Shown here: positions 47,471 through 56,220 of the stretch, piece after piece | Position numbering within the stretch: the first letter of the stretch is position 1 | Layout of the letters: each line of letters opens with the position of its first letter | Assembly: GCA_902779535.1 (NCBI GenBank) | Contig: CACZBX010000014.1 | Coordinates: forward strand, 26,638 to 90,637 | DNA from: an uncultured Bacteroidales bacterium | Lineage (GTDB): Bacteria > Bacteroidota > Bacteroidia > Bacteroidales > Bacteroidaceae | Direction: 5' to 3' | Length of the DNA stretch: 64,000 nucleotides | The notes under the pieces: model-generated | The model's input: the letters and a program-made list of their open reading frames with translations, nothing else | The model's database searches: none | What the model was told of the DNA's origin: nothing | Translations under genes and position numbers: made by a program

Positions 47471-49606
47471 TTATTTCTCAACTAACTTTAATTCCTTGAT
47501 CAAGCGTTTAGCTTTTCCATATTTTTCGATCATGTAAAGCACGTAACGGATATCTACACCAATGCAGCGTTGCAGTTTGGGCTCAAAGACGATGTCACCA
47601 CTCATGGCTTCCCAGTTACCGTCGAATGCCAATCCAATCAACTCGCCACGACCGTTGAACATGCCACTACCAGAGTTACCACCCGTGATATCATTGTCGG
47701 AGATGAAGCAAACATTCATGTCTCCGTTAGTGCCGTAGCGGCCGAAGTCTCTTTGTGACAGAGTCTCGAGGATGGAGTCGAGAACTTCGTAGTCTGGATT
47801 CTCGTCGGCTTCCTTCTCTTTCTCGAAGATACCCTTTGTCGTAGTATAGTAGTTATAGTATGCTCCATCTTTCGGATTATATCCACCAACAGTACCGAAG
47901 CTGAGGCGCATCGTTGAGTTTGCATCCGGGTAGAAATCTTTTTCCGATTCCATGGCACGTAAAGCAGCCGTCAGCAGTCGTTCATTCTTACGGATGTTCT
48001 CAGTACTTTCGGCCATCGCACCACCGTTCATTTCCATATAATGTGAGATGATATCGATGACTAACTTGATTGCCGGGTCTTCTGATACCTTCAGGTCGGG
48101 ATCACCATTGAACAAACGGTTCATACCGTCGATGGTAGCGAAGTTTGTCTTGGCATAAAGATCGTCTACGAATGCTTTCGTATCGCCATGATATGTCTGA
48201 TCAATGTCTTTGTAGAAATCGAAAAGATAGGTTGTGTCTACGTTCTTCTTATAGATATCGGCCATGGCCACAAACAATTCCTTATCGGTTGTAATGTCCA
48301 TGTCTTTGTAGAAGTCAGTGAACTGACGTTTGAAAGCGCTCTTCTGCTCATCAGTAGCACCTTCAGCGTCAAACATGGAAATGGACAGAGCGGCCTGTAC
48401 CAGTTCCGGGCCACTCAACATAGCCTCTCTCATGTAGGTAACCACCTTTTGCAACTCAGCACGTTCTGTGTAACTTTTCTTCAGTTCAGAGAAGATATCC
48501 TTGTACTCTGCACGTTGTTTCTCTTTCTTCTTCACCCAGTTCTGGATCTGTTGCTCCAAAGCTTGTTTTTTCTCGATCACACTCAGCTCCTTAATGGCTT
48601 TGTTCATACCGATACTGTTCTTCCAATAGTTGGAACTGGAGGCGTGCTTTGAGGCATACATGATGCGTAGTGTATCGTTTTTAGCCATTGCCTTGTCGAG
48701 GATAGCCAACTTGACATCACGAACATCGATCAAAGCTTTGTTGCGGATATCCACACGTTCTTGTACACCATATGATGAAAGGTAACGGCTGGTAGAACCG
48801 GGATAGCCCATCGTCATACAGAAGCTACCTTCTTGATATCCTTTTAGGGAAACCGGAGCATAGTATGTAGGATGATAGGGAACGTTCTCAGGAGAATATT
48901 CTGCAGGCTCATTGTCCTTGTTGGCATAGATACGGAACACGGAGAAGTCGCAGGTATGACGTGGCCACATCCAGTTATCCGTGTCGCCACCAAACTTGCC
49001 GGCAGAAGAAGGAGGAGCGAAGACAAGACGTACGTCGTTGTAGTCTTTGTAGACAGCCAAGTAGAACTCACTGCCACCATAGAATGGACTTACGCGGGCA
49101 CGCAACAGGGAATCGCCCTGAATCGCCTCGTCTGCAATCTGACGGGAGATGGAGTCGATGACCATTGCACGTCTGCTCTCATCTGCACCTTGAGGAATAG
49201 CGTTGAGAACGCGCTTGGTGACATCTTCTGTCTTCACTAAGAAACTGATGAACAAATCCGGATTCGGAAGTTCTTCCTTAAAAGATTGTGCAGCAAAACC
49301 ATAGCGTAAATAGTCGTGGTCAACAGTACTATGTTGCTGGATAATGTCATATCCACAATGATGGTTCGTGAACACCAAACCGTCTGGAGAGACAACTACA
49401 CCGGAGCAGAACCCACCACCCAAACTAACGATGGCATTAGTAAGACTGGTGCCGTTAGGATTATACAACTGCTCTGGAGTCAACTCCAAGCCTAACTCTT
49501 TCATCAATTTTCTTGTCTGGTCTGTCATCATGCTTGGCAGCCACATTCCCTCATCAGCAAACGTGAAGAGAGGCAAGAACATCAGTAATACAAATAACTT
49601 TCTCAT
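47471..49606 (-). CDS. Dipeptidyl peptidase 7 (S46 family)
   Basis: A 711-residue periplasmic serine exopeptidase with a signal peptide ending TFA. The chymotrypsin-like triad is His in FTNHHCGYD (residues 82-83), Asp in DTDNWMWPRH and Ser in TGGNSGSGMFNG. A long helical cap lies between. In the substrate pocket the sequence is LAFDGNWEAMSGDI: Gly where the DPP11 branch has Arg (FDRNWE). This assigns it to DPP7, which prefers hydrophobic P1 residues, rather than the Asp/Glu-specific DPP11. It is the last gene of a five-gene operon, 8 bases after the flippase gene. Confidence 0.92.
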   Translation of the reverse strand: MRKLFVLLMFLPLFTFADEGMWLPSMMTDQTRKLMKELGLELTPEQLYNPNGTSLTNAIVSLGGGFCSGVVVSPDGLVFTNHHCGYDIIQQHSTVDHDYLRYGFAAQSFKEELPNPDLFISFLVKTEDVTKRVLNAIPQGADESRRAMVIDSISRQIADEAIQGDSLLRARVSPFYGGSEFYLAVYKDYNDVRLVFAPPSSAGKFGGDTDNWMWPRHTCDFSVFRIYANKDNEPAEYSPENVPYHPTYYAPVSLKGYQEGSFCMTMGYPGSTSRYLSSYGVQERVDIRNKALIDVRDVKLAILDKAMAKNDTLRIMYASKHASSSNYWKNSIGMNKAIKELSVIEKKQALEQQIQNWVKKKEKQRAEYKDIFSELKKSYTERAELQKVVTYMREAMLSGPELVQAALSISMFDAEGATDEQKSAFKRQFTDFYKDMDITTDKELFVAMADIYKKNVDTTYLFDFYKDIDQTYHGDTKAFVDDLYAKTNFATIDGMNRLFNGDPDLKVSEDPAIKLVIDIISHYMEMNGGAMAESTENIRKNERLLTAALRAMESEKDFYPDANSTMRLSFGTVGGYNPKDGAYYNYYTTTKGIFEKEKEADENPDYEVLDSILETLSQRDFGRYGTNGDMNVCFISDNDITGGNSGSGMFNGRGELIGLAFDGNWEAMSGDIVFEPKLQRCIGVDIRYVLYMIEKYGKAKRLIKELKLVEK

Positions 49607-49614
49607 TTTTATTA

Positions 49615-51063
49615 TTAGTTGTTTTGCTTAAAAAATCGATTGATATAAGGAATCTCCTTTAGCGGGAGGTCATGCCGGATGACATACCCGACGAAGATGC
49701 ATAATAGGATGGTACGCAGGAACAACCGTAACCATACGTTGTGGAACGGGATGCCATAATATCCTATTACGAATAGGATGAGTGTCAGTAGGATATATCC
49801 GAAAATACTCTTCAGAGGATAGTCAATCCGGAATTTCTTTTGACCAACAAAATAGGATAGCAGCATGGCGACACCGTAACCGGAGAAGCCGGCCCAGGCA
49901 CAAGCCATGTAACTGAATTTTGGGACAAAGATGATATTGATGGCAATTAAGACGGCACAACCGATAAAGGAGAAGTAGGCTCCCCACTTGGTCTCGTCAG
50001 TGAGCTTATACCAGAACGAGAGATTGAAATAGATTCCCATGAAGATCTCTGCCATCATGACAATAGGTACAACCTTCAGTCCAACCCAATACTCTTGTTG
50101 ACGCACCAGGTACTTCAGGATGTCCAGATAGAACATCACGGCCAGAAAGGCTAACAGTGAGAAGATGATGAAATATTTCATCCCCATTGCGTATGTTTCC
50201 TTGCTGTCCTTCTCGCGACTGGAACCGAAGACGAACGGCTCGTAGGCATAGCGAAAGGCTTGTGTCAGCATCGCCATAATCATGGCAATCTTACTGCATG
50301 CACCGTAGATGCCCAGTTGGGTGTTTGCTTCAGCCTTGTCTGGATAGAGATATGGGAAGAGGATCTTATCTGCAACTTGGTTTAATATGCCGGCAATACC
50401 GAAGATCATGATGGGATAACTGTATTTCAGCATCCGCTTGGCCAAGGCCTTGTCGAAGCCTGCCTTGAATTTCAACTGTGGGATTAACAGAAGGCCGATG
50501 AATGTCGTACAGATCAGATTGAAGAAGAAGACGAAAAACACATCTGTTCCTTTCATCCACACATAATAGAAGATGTTTAGTGAGATGCTCAGGAAAATAT
50601 ACAGCAGCTTCAAGCCGGCAAAGAGCAATGGCTGATGGCGGTGTCGCAAGTATGCAAAGGGAATTGCTTGGAAGGCATCCTGGGCGATGACGAATACCAT
50701 CAGACCGATATACCACGGATGGTCGCCATATCCCAAGCTGTTTGCCAGAGGCTGGAGGCTGATTAAGCATCCAAAGATGAAGATAAGAGCGACACCTCCG
50801 ACCATCTTCAGCGATGTGGAATAGACCATATCGGGATTTTCCGTTTCCTTGTTGATGAAGCGGAAGAAGGTTGTTTCCATGCCGAAGGTCAGGATGACCA
50901 GCAAGAGCGCAGTCCATGCATAGATATTGGTTACAATACCATAATCACCTGTGACAAGTGCTGCCGTGTAAACGGGAACCAGTAAGTAGTTTAGGAATCT
51001 ACCGATGATGCTACTTAATCCGTAGACTGCTGTATCTTTGGCTAATGACTTAAAGCTTGCCAT
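49615..51063 (-). CDS. Polysaccharide/lipid-linked sugar flippase (Wzx/MATE-like)
   Basis: A 482-residue membrane protein with about 14 predicted helices, starting MASFKSLAKDTAVYGLSSII, a typical N-terminus of the polysaccharide-synthesis (PST/RfbX) exporter family. Further family-like features are the IGRFLNYLLVPVYTAAL segment and the C-terminal LRLFLRTILLCIFVGYVIRH. It would flip lipid-linked glycan units across the inner membrane. No glycosyltransferases are nearby, so the glycan is unknown (O-antigen, capsule or glycoprotein glycan). It sits 3 bases after ruvB. Confidence 0.82.
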   Translation of the reverse strand: MASFKSLAKDTAVYGLSSIIGRFLNYLLVPVYTAALVTGDYGIVTNIYAWTALLLVILTFGMETTFFRFINKETENPDMVYSTSLKMVGGVALIFIFGCLISLQPLANSLGYGDHPWYIGLMVFVIAQDAFQAIPFAYLRHRHQPLLFAGLKLLYIFLSISLNIFYYVWMKGTDVFFVFFFNLICTTFIGLLLIPQLKFKAGFDKALAKRMLKYSYPIMIFGIAGILNQVADKILFPYLYPDKAEANTQLGIYGACSKIAMIMAMLTQAFRYAYEPFVFGSSREKDSKETYAMGMKYFIIFSLLAFLAVMFYLDILKYLVRQQEYWVGLKVVPIVMMAEIFMGIYFNLSFWYKLTDETKWGAYFSFIGCAVLIAINIIFVPKFSYMACAWAGFSGYGVAMLLSYFVGQKKFRIDYPLKSIFGYILLTLILFVIGYYGIPFHNVWLRLFLRTILLCIFVGYVIRHDLPLKEIPYINRFFKQNN

Positions 51064-51066
51064 TTC

Positions 51067-52098
51067 TCAATCGTCAAACAACGTCCTTTCACGTTGGTTA
51101 AATCTGCTTTTACCCAGATGGGTATATGCTAAATCCGTTACTTCACGACCTCTTGGTGTGCGTTTCAAGAATCCTTCTTTGATGAGGAACGGCTCATAAA
51201 CCTCCTCTATCGTTCCTGGATCTTCTCCCAAGGCCGTAGCAATTGTGGTAAGGCCGACAGGTCCTCCGTTAAACTTGTCGATCACCGTGTTCAAGATCTT
51301 ATGGTCGATCTCATCTAATCCGTAACGGTCGATGTTCAACGCTTCCAAAGCAAAGCGTGCAATGGCCAAATCAATCTTCCCCGATCCCTTGACTTGTGCA
51401 AAGTCGCGTACTCGTCGAAGGAGTGCGTTGGCGATACGGGGCGTGCCGCGACTGCGGGAAGCAATTTCGGCGGCAGCATTGACTTCGCAAGGGATATTCA
51501 AGATGCTCGCCGAGCGAAGAATAATCTTCTTCAACACATCATCGTCATAGTATTCCAGATGAAGATTAATGCCAAAACGTGCACGGAGTGGAGCCGTGAG
51601 TAGTCCACTGCGAGTAGTTGCCCCTACCAAGGTAAATGGGCTCAACTCCAATTGGATGCTTCTGGCTGAAGGCCCCTTATCAATCATGATATCGATGCGA
51701 TAATCCTCCATGGCCGAGTATAGGTATTCCTCAACCACCGGGCTTAGGCGATGGATCTCGTCGATGAACAGCACATCGTTAGGTTCCAGGCTGGTGAGCA
51801 CGCCGGCCAGGTCGCCAGGTTTATCAAGAACCGGACCGGATGTGACCTTGAATCCTACACCCAACTCGTTGGCAATGATTTGGCTTAATGTGGTCTTGCC
51901 CAGTCCTGGAGGGCCATGCAACAACACATGGTCAAGAGCCTCTGCTCTTAGCCTTGCCGCTTTCACAAAGATACGTAGATTTTCCACCACGCTCTGTTGC
52001 CCACTGAAATCTTCGAAGCTCAGTGGCCGTAGGGCGTTCTCGAAATCCCGCTCGTTCTTCGCGTATTGTTGTGCACGTATATCGAAATCTTCTGCCAT
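51067..52098 (-). CDS. ruvB: Holliday junction branch migration helicase RuvB
   Basis: A 343-residue AAA+ motor. Visible motifs are [15 protein letters not shown], Walker [14 protein letters not shown], Walker [20 protein letters not shown], sensor [19 protein letters not shown], and the C-terminal winged helix ([20 protein letters not shown]). With RuvA it drives branch migration during recombination and repair; ruvA and ruvC are not in the window. Separation of ruvB from ruvA is usual in Bacteroidetes. It lies 2 bases after the SIS gene and 3 bases before the flippase gene. Confidence 0.97.
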   Translation of the reverse strand: MAEDFDIRAQQYAKNERDFENALRPLSFEDFSGQQSVVENLRIFVKAARLRAEALDHVLLHGPPGLGKTTLSQIIANELGVGFKVTSGPVLDKPGDLAGVLTSLEPNDVLFIDEIHRLSPVVEEYLYSAMEDYRIDIMIDKGPSARSIQLELSPFTLVGATTRSGLLTAPLRARFGINLHLEYYDDDVLKKIILRSASILNIPCEVNAAAEIASRSRGTPRIANALLRRVRDFAQVKGSGKIDLAIARFALEALNIDRYGLDEIDHKILNTVIDKFNGGPVGLTTIATALGEDPGTIEEVYEPFLIKEGFLKRTPRGREVTDLAYTHLGKSRFNQRERTLFDD

Positions 52099-52100
52099 CG

Positions 52101-52718
52101 TTATTTGATATTCGTCAGGAAGCGGGCTTTCTTACCCAAGTAACCACCGTGATGTCGTTTGCTATACTCCTCAATGGTAAAACCTGTACGCTTCATGGTC
52201 TCAACGACAAGTATATCACCAATCACTGTCATGACCGTGGTCGAAGTCGTTGGAGTCATGCCTAATGCACAGACTTCATCGGGATGGCCGGTATAGAGGC
52301 AGATGTCTGCTTCCTTGGCTAACGGACTATCCTCGTTGCCGGTAATGACAATGTATTTAAGATCAGGATTCAGGACATGAGCCAATTGTGTAAGCTCTAC
52401 AATTTCCCTGGTCTTACCTGAATTGGATATAAGTAACAAGATGTCGTTATCTTGGAGGATACCTAAGTCGCCGTGCTGAGCCTCACTGGGGTGCAGGAAC
52501 ACGGACGGAATGCCTGTCGAACAGAACGTTGTCGCTATGTTCATGGCGATTTGCCCGGCTTTTCCCATGCCGCTGGTCACAAGTTTACCTTTCTTCTGGT
52601 GAACCTGTTCAACGATAAGGTCGACCGCTTTTTCGTAGTTATCAGAGATAGGAATATGAAGAACGGCCTCGGCCTCTTTCCTCAACAGCTCCTCTATTGA
52701 TTCTTTCATTGATATCAT
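52101..52718 (-). CDS. SIS-domain sugar-phosphate isomerase, KdsD/KpsF-like without CBS domains
   Basis: A 205-residue single-domain SIS protein. It has [17 protein letters not shown], the substrate-binding [13 protein letters not shown] and [12 protein letters not shown], and [18 protein letters not shown], the block that marks arabinose-5-phosphate isomerases making the precursor of KDO for lipopolysaccharide. The paired CBS domains of E. coli KdsD (328 residues) are missing, so this is the short form. The start may be 52718 (MISMKES) or 52709 (MKESIEE); both are in frame. The gap to the LOG gene is only a few bases, and ruvB starts 2 bases after its stop. Confidence 0.85.
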   Translation of the reverse strand: MISMKESIEELLRKEAEAVLHIPISDNYEKAVDLIVEQVHQKKGKLVTSGMGKAGQIAMNIATTFCSTGIPSVFLHPSEAQHGDLGILQDNDILLLISNSGKTREIVELTQLAHVLNPDLKYIVITGNEDSPLAKEADICLYTGHPDEVCALGMTPTTSTTVMTVIGDILVVETMKRTGFTIEEYSKRHHGGYLGKKARFLTNIK

Positions 52719-52722
52719 AACA

Positions 52723-53256
52723 TCATTTTAAAAGTTCCGTCAATTCTTCAAGATTATTAGCCACGGCATAATAATTGTTCAGCGGATGATGTGCAAAATG
52801 TTGACTCTCCAGTTGCTTTAAAAACTTGATCATGTCTTGCCAGAACCCTTCCACATTATAGAAAATGATCTTCTTATGATGATAGTTCATAGAGGACGCT
52901 GCCATGACATGGAATACCTCATCCAAGGTTCCTATTCCACCAGGTAGGGCGACCAACACGTCGGCCCGTTGGAGCATGATATCCTTCCGGTCGGTCAGGT
53001 TCTTGCAGGGAATCATCTCATCAACGAAAGCACTTGCCCATCCCATCTCGAAAATACGAGTAGGAACAACTCCAATAATCTTGGAACCATTGTCCTTGGC
53101 TGTGCGTGAAACACAATCCATAAGGCCCAGATTGGCTCCGCCATAGATCAACGTCTTTTTGTTTTCTCCTAGCCACTTGCCCAATTCGCTGGCGTGCCGG
53201 AAGAAAACAGGGTCGATATTATTGGATGCTGAACAAAAAATGCCAATATTTTCCAT
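52723..53256 (-). CDS. LOG family protein (TIGR00730), probable nucleoside-5'-monophosphate phosphoribohydrolase
   Basis: A 177-residue Rossmann-fold protein, close to the normal size. The family motif PGGxGTxxE is LPGGIGTLDEVFHV, and the upstream KKTLIYGGANLGLMDCVS carries the usual GGxxxGLM. Such proteins release free bases from nucleoside monophosphates (cytokinin activation in plants and pathogens), though in gut bacteria the physiological substrate is unclear; the old label lysine decarboxylase is not supported. It is the first gene of the operon that continues with the SIS protein, ruvB, flippase and DPP7. Confidence 0.9.
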   Translation of the reverse strand: MENIGIFCSASNNIDPVFFRHASELGKWLGENKKTLIYGGANLGLMDCVSRTAKDNGSKIIGVVPTRIFEMGWASAFVDEMIPCKNLTDRKDIMLQRADVLVALPGGIGTLDEVFHVMAASSMNYHHKKIIFYNVEGFWQDMIKFLKQLESQHFAHHPLNNYYAVANNLEELTELLK

Positions 53257-53276
53257 ATCTCGTTTCGTTTATTCGA

Positions 53277-53284
53277 CAAATATA
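53277..53284 (-). promoter_or_regulatory. -7 promoter box of the LOG-ruvB-DPP7 operon
   Basis: TATATTTG on the minus strand, 21 bases before the LOG gene start, fits TAnnTTTG. Confidence 0.45.
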
Positions 53285-53328
53285 AAGGAAATTCCTCAGT
53301 TTTTCATGAAACGCAAAGAGTTTTGTTG

Positions 53329-53336
53329 TATTTTTG
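53329..53336 (+). promoter_or_regulatory. -7 promoter box of the M16 peptidase gene
   Basis: TATTTTTG fits TAnnTTTG and lies 27 bases before the M16 start, divergent from the box at 53277-53284. Confidence 0.42.
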
Positions 53337-53362
53337 TTGCTGCAAATTGAAAATCTAACGAA

Positions 53363-54601
53363 ATGTCTTTTCATTCCTGTTGTTTATCAAACGGATTGCG
53401 CATCATACATATACCCAGCACCTCTGATGTCACCTATTGTGGCTATGTGGTGAATGCCGGGACGCGGGATGAATATCCACTGGAGCAGGGTATGGCTCAT
53501 TTCGTCGAACACAATATCTTCAAAGGAACCACCAAGCGACGCCCATGGCATATCTTAAACAGTATGGAGCATGTCGGAGGCAACTTGGATGCGTTCACGT
53601 CAAAGGAAGAAACGGTGATCTATAGTGTGTTCCTCAATGAACATTTCAGCCGTGCGGCGGAACTGTTGACCGACATTGTGTTTCATAGCACATTTCCACA
53701 GAGCGAGATTGACAAGGAGGTGGAAGTCATCATCGATGAGATCCAAAGCTATGAGGACTCACCCGCAGAACTGATCTTCGATGACTTCGAAGACATCCTC
53801 TTTAAAGGACATCCTCTGGGGCGGAACATCTTGGGAAAGCCGGAGCTGTTGAGGCAGTTTACGACAGAGAGCGCTCTTCAATTTGTGCGGAGGTATTATC
53901 GTACGAATAATGCGATTTTCTTTGTACAAGGAAACTATAAGTTCGAACGGATCGTGCGTGCCATCGAGAAGTTGACTTCCAACCTGAGCATGGAGGAGGA
54001 AGAGTTCCCTCGCATCCCTGTACCCGCCTATCAACCGCAACATGTGGTGTTGCATCGCGATACTCATCAGGCTCATGTGATGATCGGCTGCCGGGGTTAT
54101 GAGGCGAAGAACAAGCGTCAAAGTGCTTTGTTCGTATTGAACAACCTCCTGGGAGGCCCTGGTATGAATAGCCGGCTGAACCTGTCGCTGCGCGAGAAAA
54201 GGGGATTGGTCTATAATGTTGAGGCCAACGTCACTTCGTACACCGATACGGGCGTCTTCTCCATTTACTTTGGCTGCGACCCAAAGGACGTGGATGCCTG
54301 CGTTGAACTGACACACAAGGAACTGAGGAAGTTGAGAGATACGAAGTTGTCGTCCACACAGCTGGCTGCAGTGAAGAAACAAATCATCGGACAGCTCGGA
54401 GTGGCGGGGGATAATTTCGAGAATAATGCACTTGAGGCTGGCAAGATCTTCCTTCATTACAACCGATACGATGAGCCGGAGGAAATCTATAGCCGTATTC
54501 AAGCCATTACGGCTGAAGAGCTGCAGGAGGTGGCCAATGAGAAGTTTGATGAGCAATTCCTATCAACTTTAATCTATGCCGGAATAGCGGAGAAACCATA
54601 A
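53363..54601 (+). CDS. M16 family zinc peptidase
   Basis: A 412-residue single-unit M16 (insulinase-like) protease. The inverted zinc motif HxxEH is H46-F-V-E-H50 in QGMAHFVEHNIFKGT. The third ligand Glu should be in VEVIIDEIQSYEDSP. The C-terminal half has the substrate-binding LGGPGMNSRLNLSLREKRGL, a typical M16B feature (R-x-Y pair region), followed by a helical tail. No signal peptide is visible, so it is likely cytoplasmic, similar to processing-peptidase-like PqqL/YmxG proteins. The alpha-galactosidase gene begins 14 bases after its stop and is probably co-transcribed. Confidence 0.92.
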   Translation: MSFHSCCLSNGLRIIHIPSTSDVTYCGYVVNAGTRDEYPLEQGMAHFVEHNIFKGTTKRRPWHILNSMEHVGGNLDAFTSKEETVIYSVFLNEHFSRAAELLTDIVFHSTFPQSEIDKEVEVIIDEIQSYEDSPAELIFDDFEDILFKGHPLGRNILGKPELLRQFTTESALQFVRRYYRTNNAIFFVQGNYKFERIVRAIEKLTSNLSMEEEEFPRIPVPAYQPQHVVLHRDTHQAHVMIGCRGYEAKNKRQSALFVLNNLLGGPGMNSRLNLSLREKRGLVYNVEANVTSYTDTGVFSIYFGCDPKDVDACVELTHKELRKLRDTKLSSTQLAAVKKQIIGQLGVAGDNFENNALEAGKIFLHYNRYDEPEEIYSRIQAITAEELQEVANEKFDEQFLSTLIYAGIAEKP

Positions 54602-54615
54602 AAACGATTGTATAT

Positions 54616-55983
54616 ATGATGAAGAACAGTTTAGTAACGTTGTTTTTTGCTTTGGTCCTGATGGCTTCGTGTAAGCAAGCGGAAGTGAAGCCGACCTTTG
54701 CAGAAGGTGAGTTCAAGGAGTGGGCAAAGACTCCTCCGATGGGATGGAACAGTTGGGACTGCTATGGCCCGACGGTGGTGGAGGATGAGGTAAAGGCGAA
54801 TGCCGATTATATGGCTGCCAACCTCAAGGAATATGGTTGGCAATATGTCGTTGTCGATATCCGTTGGTTTGTCGAGAACGATAAGGCCGGAGGCTACAAC
54901 CAGAAGGATCCGAGATACGTTATGGATGAATATGGACGCTATCAACCGGCAGTAAACCGTTTCCCGTCGGCTGCTGATGGAAAAGGTTTCAAGGAACTGG
55001 CTGCGTATGTCCATGCGAAAGGGTTGAAATTCGGTATTCATATCATGCGCGGGGTGCCGAAAGAAGCCGTTGCCAAGAAACTGCCTATTAAAGGAACGAA
55101 GGTGACAGCCGATCAGATCTATTCTCCGGAAGGACAGTGCGAATGGCTACGCGATAACTATACGGTCGTTGCCGGCAGGCCCGGTGCTCAGGAGTACTAC
55201 AACTCCATTATCGACTTATACGCTAGTTGGGGTGTCGACTTTATCAAGGTGGACGATCTGTCGCGGCCTTATCATACCGAGGAGGTGGAGATGCTTCGTA
55301 AGGCCATCGATCAGTGTGGTCGCCCAATCGTTCTCAGCACATCTCCGGGTAAGACGCCGGTAGAGGCTGCAGCCCATGTCAGCACTCATGCCAACATGTG
55401 GCGAATGGTGGACGATGTTTGGGATGTATGGAAAGATATTCCTCACTTGATGAAGGTGGCAATGGACTGGTATCCTAACGACTATGTAGGTAGTTGGCCG
55501 GATTGCGACATGATCCCATTGGGCCGGATTTCTATCCGTGGCGAACGTGGCGAGGACCGTATGACTCGTCTGACCAAGGATGAGCAATACACGTTGATGA
55601 CATTATTCACGATCCTTCGTTCACCATTGATGTTCGGTGGCGACCTGCCAAGCATGGACGAATTCACGCTTTCGTTATTGACCAATAAGGACGTGCTGAA
55701 GATGCATCGTGAAGGTAAGGTGATTGAATATGCCACAGAAGATGACCTGAAGTATAAGATTGTCTCGATGAACGAGAGCGCCGGTGAGGCCTATGCTGCC
55801 TTGTTCAACCTACAGGATGATAAGGATGCCGTGTTCGAGTATGATCTGACTCAATATGGACTGAACGACAATGTGAAGATCGTGAACATGTGGACCGGTG
55901 AGACGCGTGAAGTCAAAGACCTTACCAAGTTCAAGGAGACGCTGAAGCCTCATTGCTCCGTACTGTATAAGATTATCTACTAA
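54616..55983 (+). CDS. GH27 alpha-galactosidase, lipoprotein
   Basis: A 455-residue lipoprotein (lipobox LMASC, Cys19, then KQAE). It has the GH27 start TPPMGWNSWDCYGPTV, then VVVDIRWFVE. The nucleophile Asp is in DFIKVDDLSRP and the acid/base Asp in WPDCDMIPLG. PLMFGGDLPSMDEFTLSLLT and a C-terminal beta domain complete the fold. It should release terminal alpha-galactose; alpha-N-acetylgalactosaminidase is a less likely alternative. It follows the M16 gene closely. Anchoring in the outer membrane is inferred from the lipobox. Confidence 0.9.
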   Translation: MMKNSLVTLFFALVLMASCKQAEVKPTFAEGEFKEWAKTPPMGWNSWDCYGPTVVEDEVKANADYMAANLKEYGWQYVVVDIRWFVENDKAGGYNQKDPRYVMDEYGRYQPAVNRFPSAADGKGFKELAAYVHAKGLKFGIHIMRGVPKEAVAKKLPIKGTKVTADQIYSPEGQCEWLRDNYTVVAGRPGAQEYYNSIIDLYASWGVDFIKVDDLSRPYHTEEVEMLRKAIDQCGRPIVLSTSPGKTPVEAAAHVSTHANMWRMVDDVWDVWKDIPHLMKVAMDWYPNDYVGSWPDCDMIPLGRISIRGERGEDRMTRLTKDEQYTLMTLFTILRSPLMFGGDLPSMDEFTLSLLTNKDVLKMHREGKVIEYATEDDLKYKIVSMNESAGEAYAALFNLQDDKDAVFEYDLTQYGLNDNVKIVNMWTGETREVKDLTKFKETLKPHCSVLYKIIY

Positions 55984-56028
55984 TGGTCATTAATCTTTAC
56001 AAAGACGAAGATTATTCGAAGTTTTATT

Positions 56029-56125
56029 CACGGTCGAATGTCCAATTTTAATGGTCAAAATTGAAATTGTTCATGAACAATTTAAAATCGTTCATGAACA
56101 ATTGAGAAATTGACCGTGGCCGATA
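56029..56125. repeat. Intergenic repeat family, copy B
   Basis: The outer arms CACGGTC (56029-56035) and GACCGTG (56112-56118) are inverted. Inside are AATGTCCAATTTT (56037-56049, also in copy C), GGTCAAAATTGAAATTGTT (56053-56071, as in copy A), the perfect 20-base palindrome AAATTGTTCATGAACAATTT (56064-56083), CAATTTAAAATCG and a second GTTCATGAAC (56090-56099). GGCCGAT at 56118-56124 ends it, as in copy A. Confidence 0.65.
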
Positions 56126-56170
56126 AAAGAATCAGGCAAGGCGAGGTTTGATAATAATTCTAAACAAAAT

Positions 56171-56206
56171 AGAGAGGGTAAGCCATTCGGCTTGCCCTCT
56201 CTTCGT
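56171..56206 (+). terminator. Bidirectional terminator between the GH27 and GH29 genes
   Basis: AGAGAGGGTAAGCC (56171-56184) pairs with GGCTTGCCCTCTCT (56089+100 region, 56189-56202), with one T-G wobble and a four-base loop. T-rich sequence follows (TCGTTTCTG) on plus and ATTTTGTTT on minus. Confidence 0.82.
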
Positions 56207-56220
56207 TTCTGTTAACGGCA

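Noticed and set aside
52723-53256. Lysine decarboxylase label for the LOG protein
   Set aside because: The PGGxGTxxE motif marks phosphoribohydrolases; there is no PLP-binding site.
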